From Antitrichia curtipendula (Eukaryota; Streptophyta; Bryopsida; Hypnales; Leucodontaceae), in the NCBI GenBank assembly GCA_951230915.1, contig OX579641.1, positions 7,626,001 through 7,690,000 of the forward strand: a stretch of DNA of 64,000 nucleotides, written 5' to 3'. The stretch's first letter is position 1. Each line of letters starts with the position of its first letter. Positions 63,731-64,000 of the stretch are shown piece after piece. The position numbers and the translations under genes are program-made. Below the pieces are notes generated by a model, which made no database searches, was not told the origin of the DNA, and saw only the letters and a list, made by a program, of their open reading frames with translations.

Positions 63731-63822
63731 ATATTCTTAGTTGGCTATATCTTCCGCACTCCCAATCTTCACCTCCAAAGGTGAAGATTGAGAGTGTGGA
63801 AGATACAACCAACTAAGAATAT
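63731..63822. repeat. hairpin with 43-bp arms and 6-bp loop
   Basis: Arms 63731-63773 and 63780-63822 pair almost completely (ATATTCTTAGTTGGCTATAT and, on the other side, AACCAACTAAGAATAT); loop TCCAAA. About five mismatches. It could be a young MITE or a small-RNA precursor; no ends or target duplication are evident. Confidence 0.8.
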
Positions 63823-64000
63823 TCTTTTGTCCATTGCAGTTTCATCCTAACATTGCCAATTTTAGCTCCTCCTTTGCTGCAAGAACTCCAACCTGTGACT
63901 CATTGACTTTACACCACTAAGGAAACTTATGTCTAAATAAACCTTCTCCAATGTTTCATTCTCCAATTGTCAACACACACACAACTTTTAAGGGTGTCAC

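Larger units (their letters stand above)
57469..64000. other. AT-rich intergenic DNA, right end of the window
   Basis: Apart from the repeats listed separately (58190-62045, 62390-62705, 63100-63190, 63731-63822), no gene was recognised. ORFs up to 93 residues (for example 57892-58173) have no nameable similarity. Confidence 0.5.

Overview
This is a nuclear window from a land plant. It holds six recognisable plant genes with short GT-AG introns and GC-richer exons, set in AT-rich intergenic DNA full of small decayed transposons. Introns of about 100-2000 bp, a gene roughly every 10 kb, and a cysteine synthase of the bacterial/fungal type in place of the usual plant type suggest a non-seed plant (bryophyte or lycophyte grade). 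That placement is inference; nothing in the window fixes the species.

All six genes lie on the minus strand. From right to left along the window they are: a PX-PH phospholipase D of the zeta type (45660-49512, two very large coding exons); a type II metacaspase (41328-43966, four exons); a predicted plastid-targeted single-pass membrane protein of unknown function (32411-33109, one coding exon); a 2-oxoglutarate/Fe(II) dioxygenase (21112-25463, four exons, with a 321-bp MITE in exon 3); an organelle-targeted cysteine synthase (14042-19207, 14 exons including one probable GC-AG intron); and a CCR4-NOT subunit 10 homologue rich in TPRs (5049-10537, seven exons). They do not form a pathway. Each seems to be an independent housekeeping or signalling gene with its own promoter.

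The rest is a repeat landscape: a CACTA element nested in a minisatellite (37.9-38.9 kb); a Harbinger-like element whose empty site survives 2.5 kb away (61.1-61.9 kb versus 58.6 kb); a family of short elements with TTAA at both ends and termini beginning CCCCTAAA (piggyBac-like); a mariner-like element with 25-bp perfect terminal inverted repeats (51.9-52.5 kb); a 1.2-kb foldback element present twice (22.1-23.3 and 29.1-30.3 kb); an LTR followed by a primer-binding site with no internal genes left (34.6-35.7 kb); SINE-like fragments; and a perfectly spaced 43-bp hairpin (63.7 kb). The flanks 1-5 kb, 11-14 kb, 35.8-41 kb and 52.5-64 kb carry no intact gene that I can recognise.

Exon borders were read by eye from splice dinucleotides, frame and family similarity. 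Coding joins are good to the base where the frame closes. Transcription starts, 5' UTR introns and poly(A) sites are not resolved. I found no single undescribed biological system. The strongest unusual signals are the frame-proving MITE insertion in the dioxygenase, the filled/empty site pairs, and the intron-poor PLD zeta gene.
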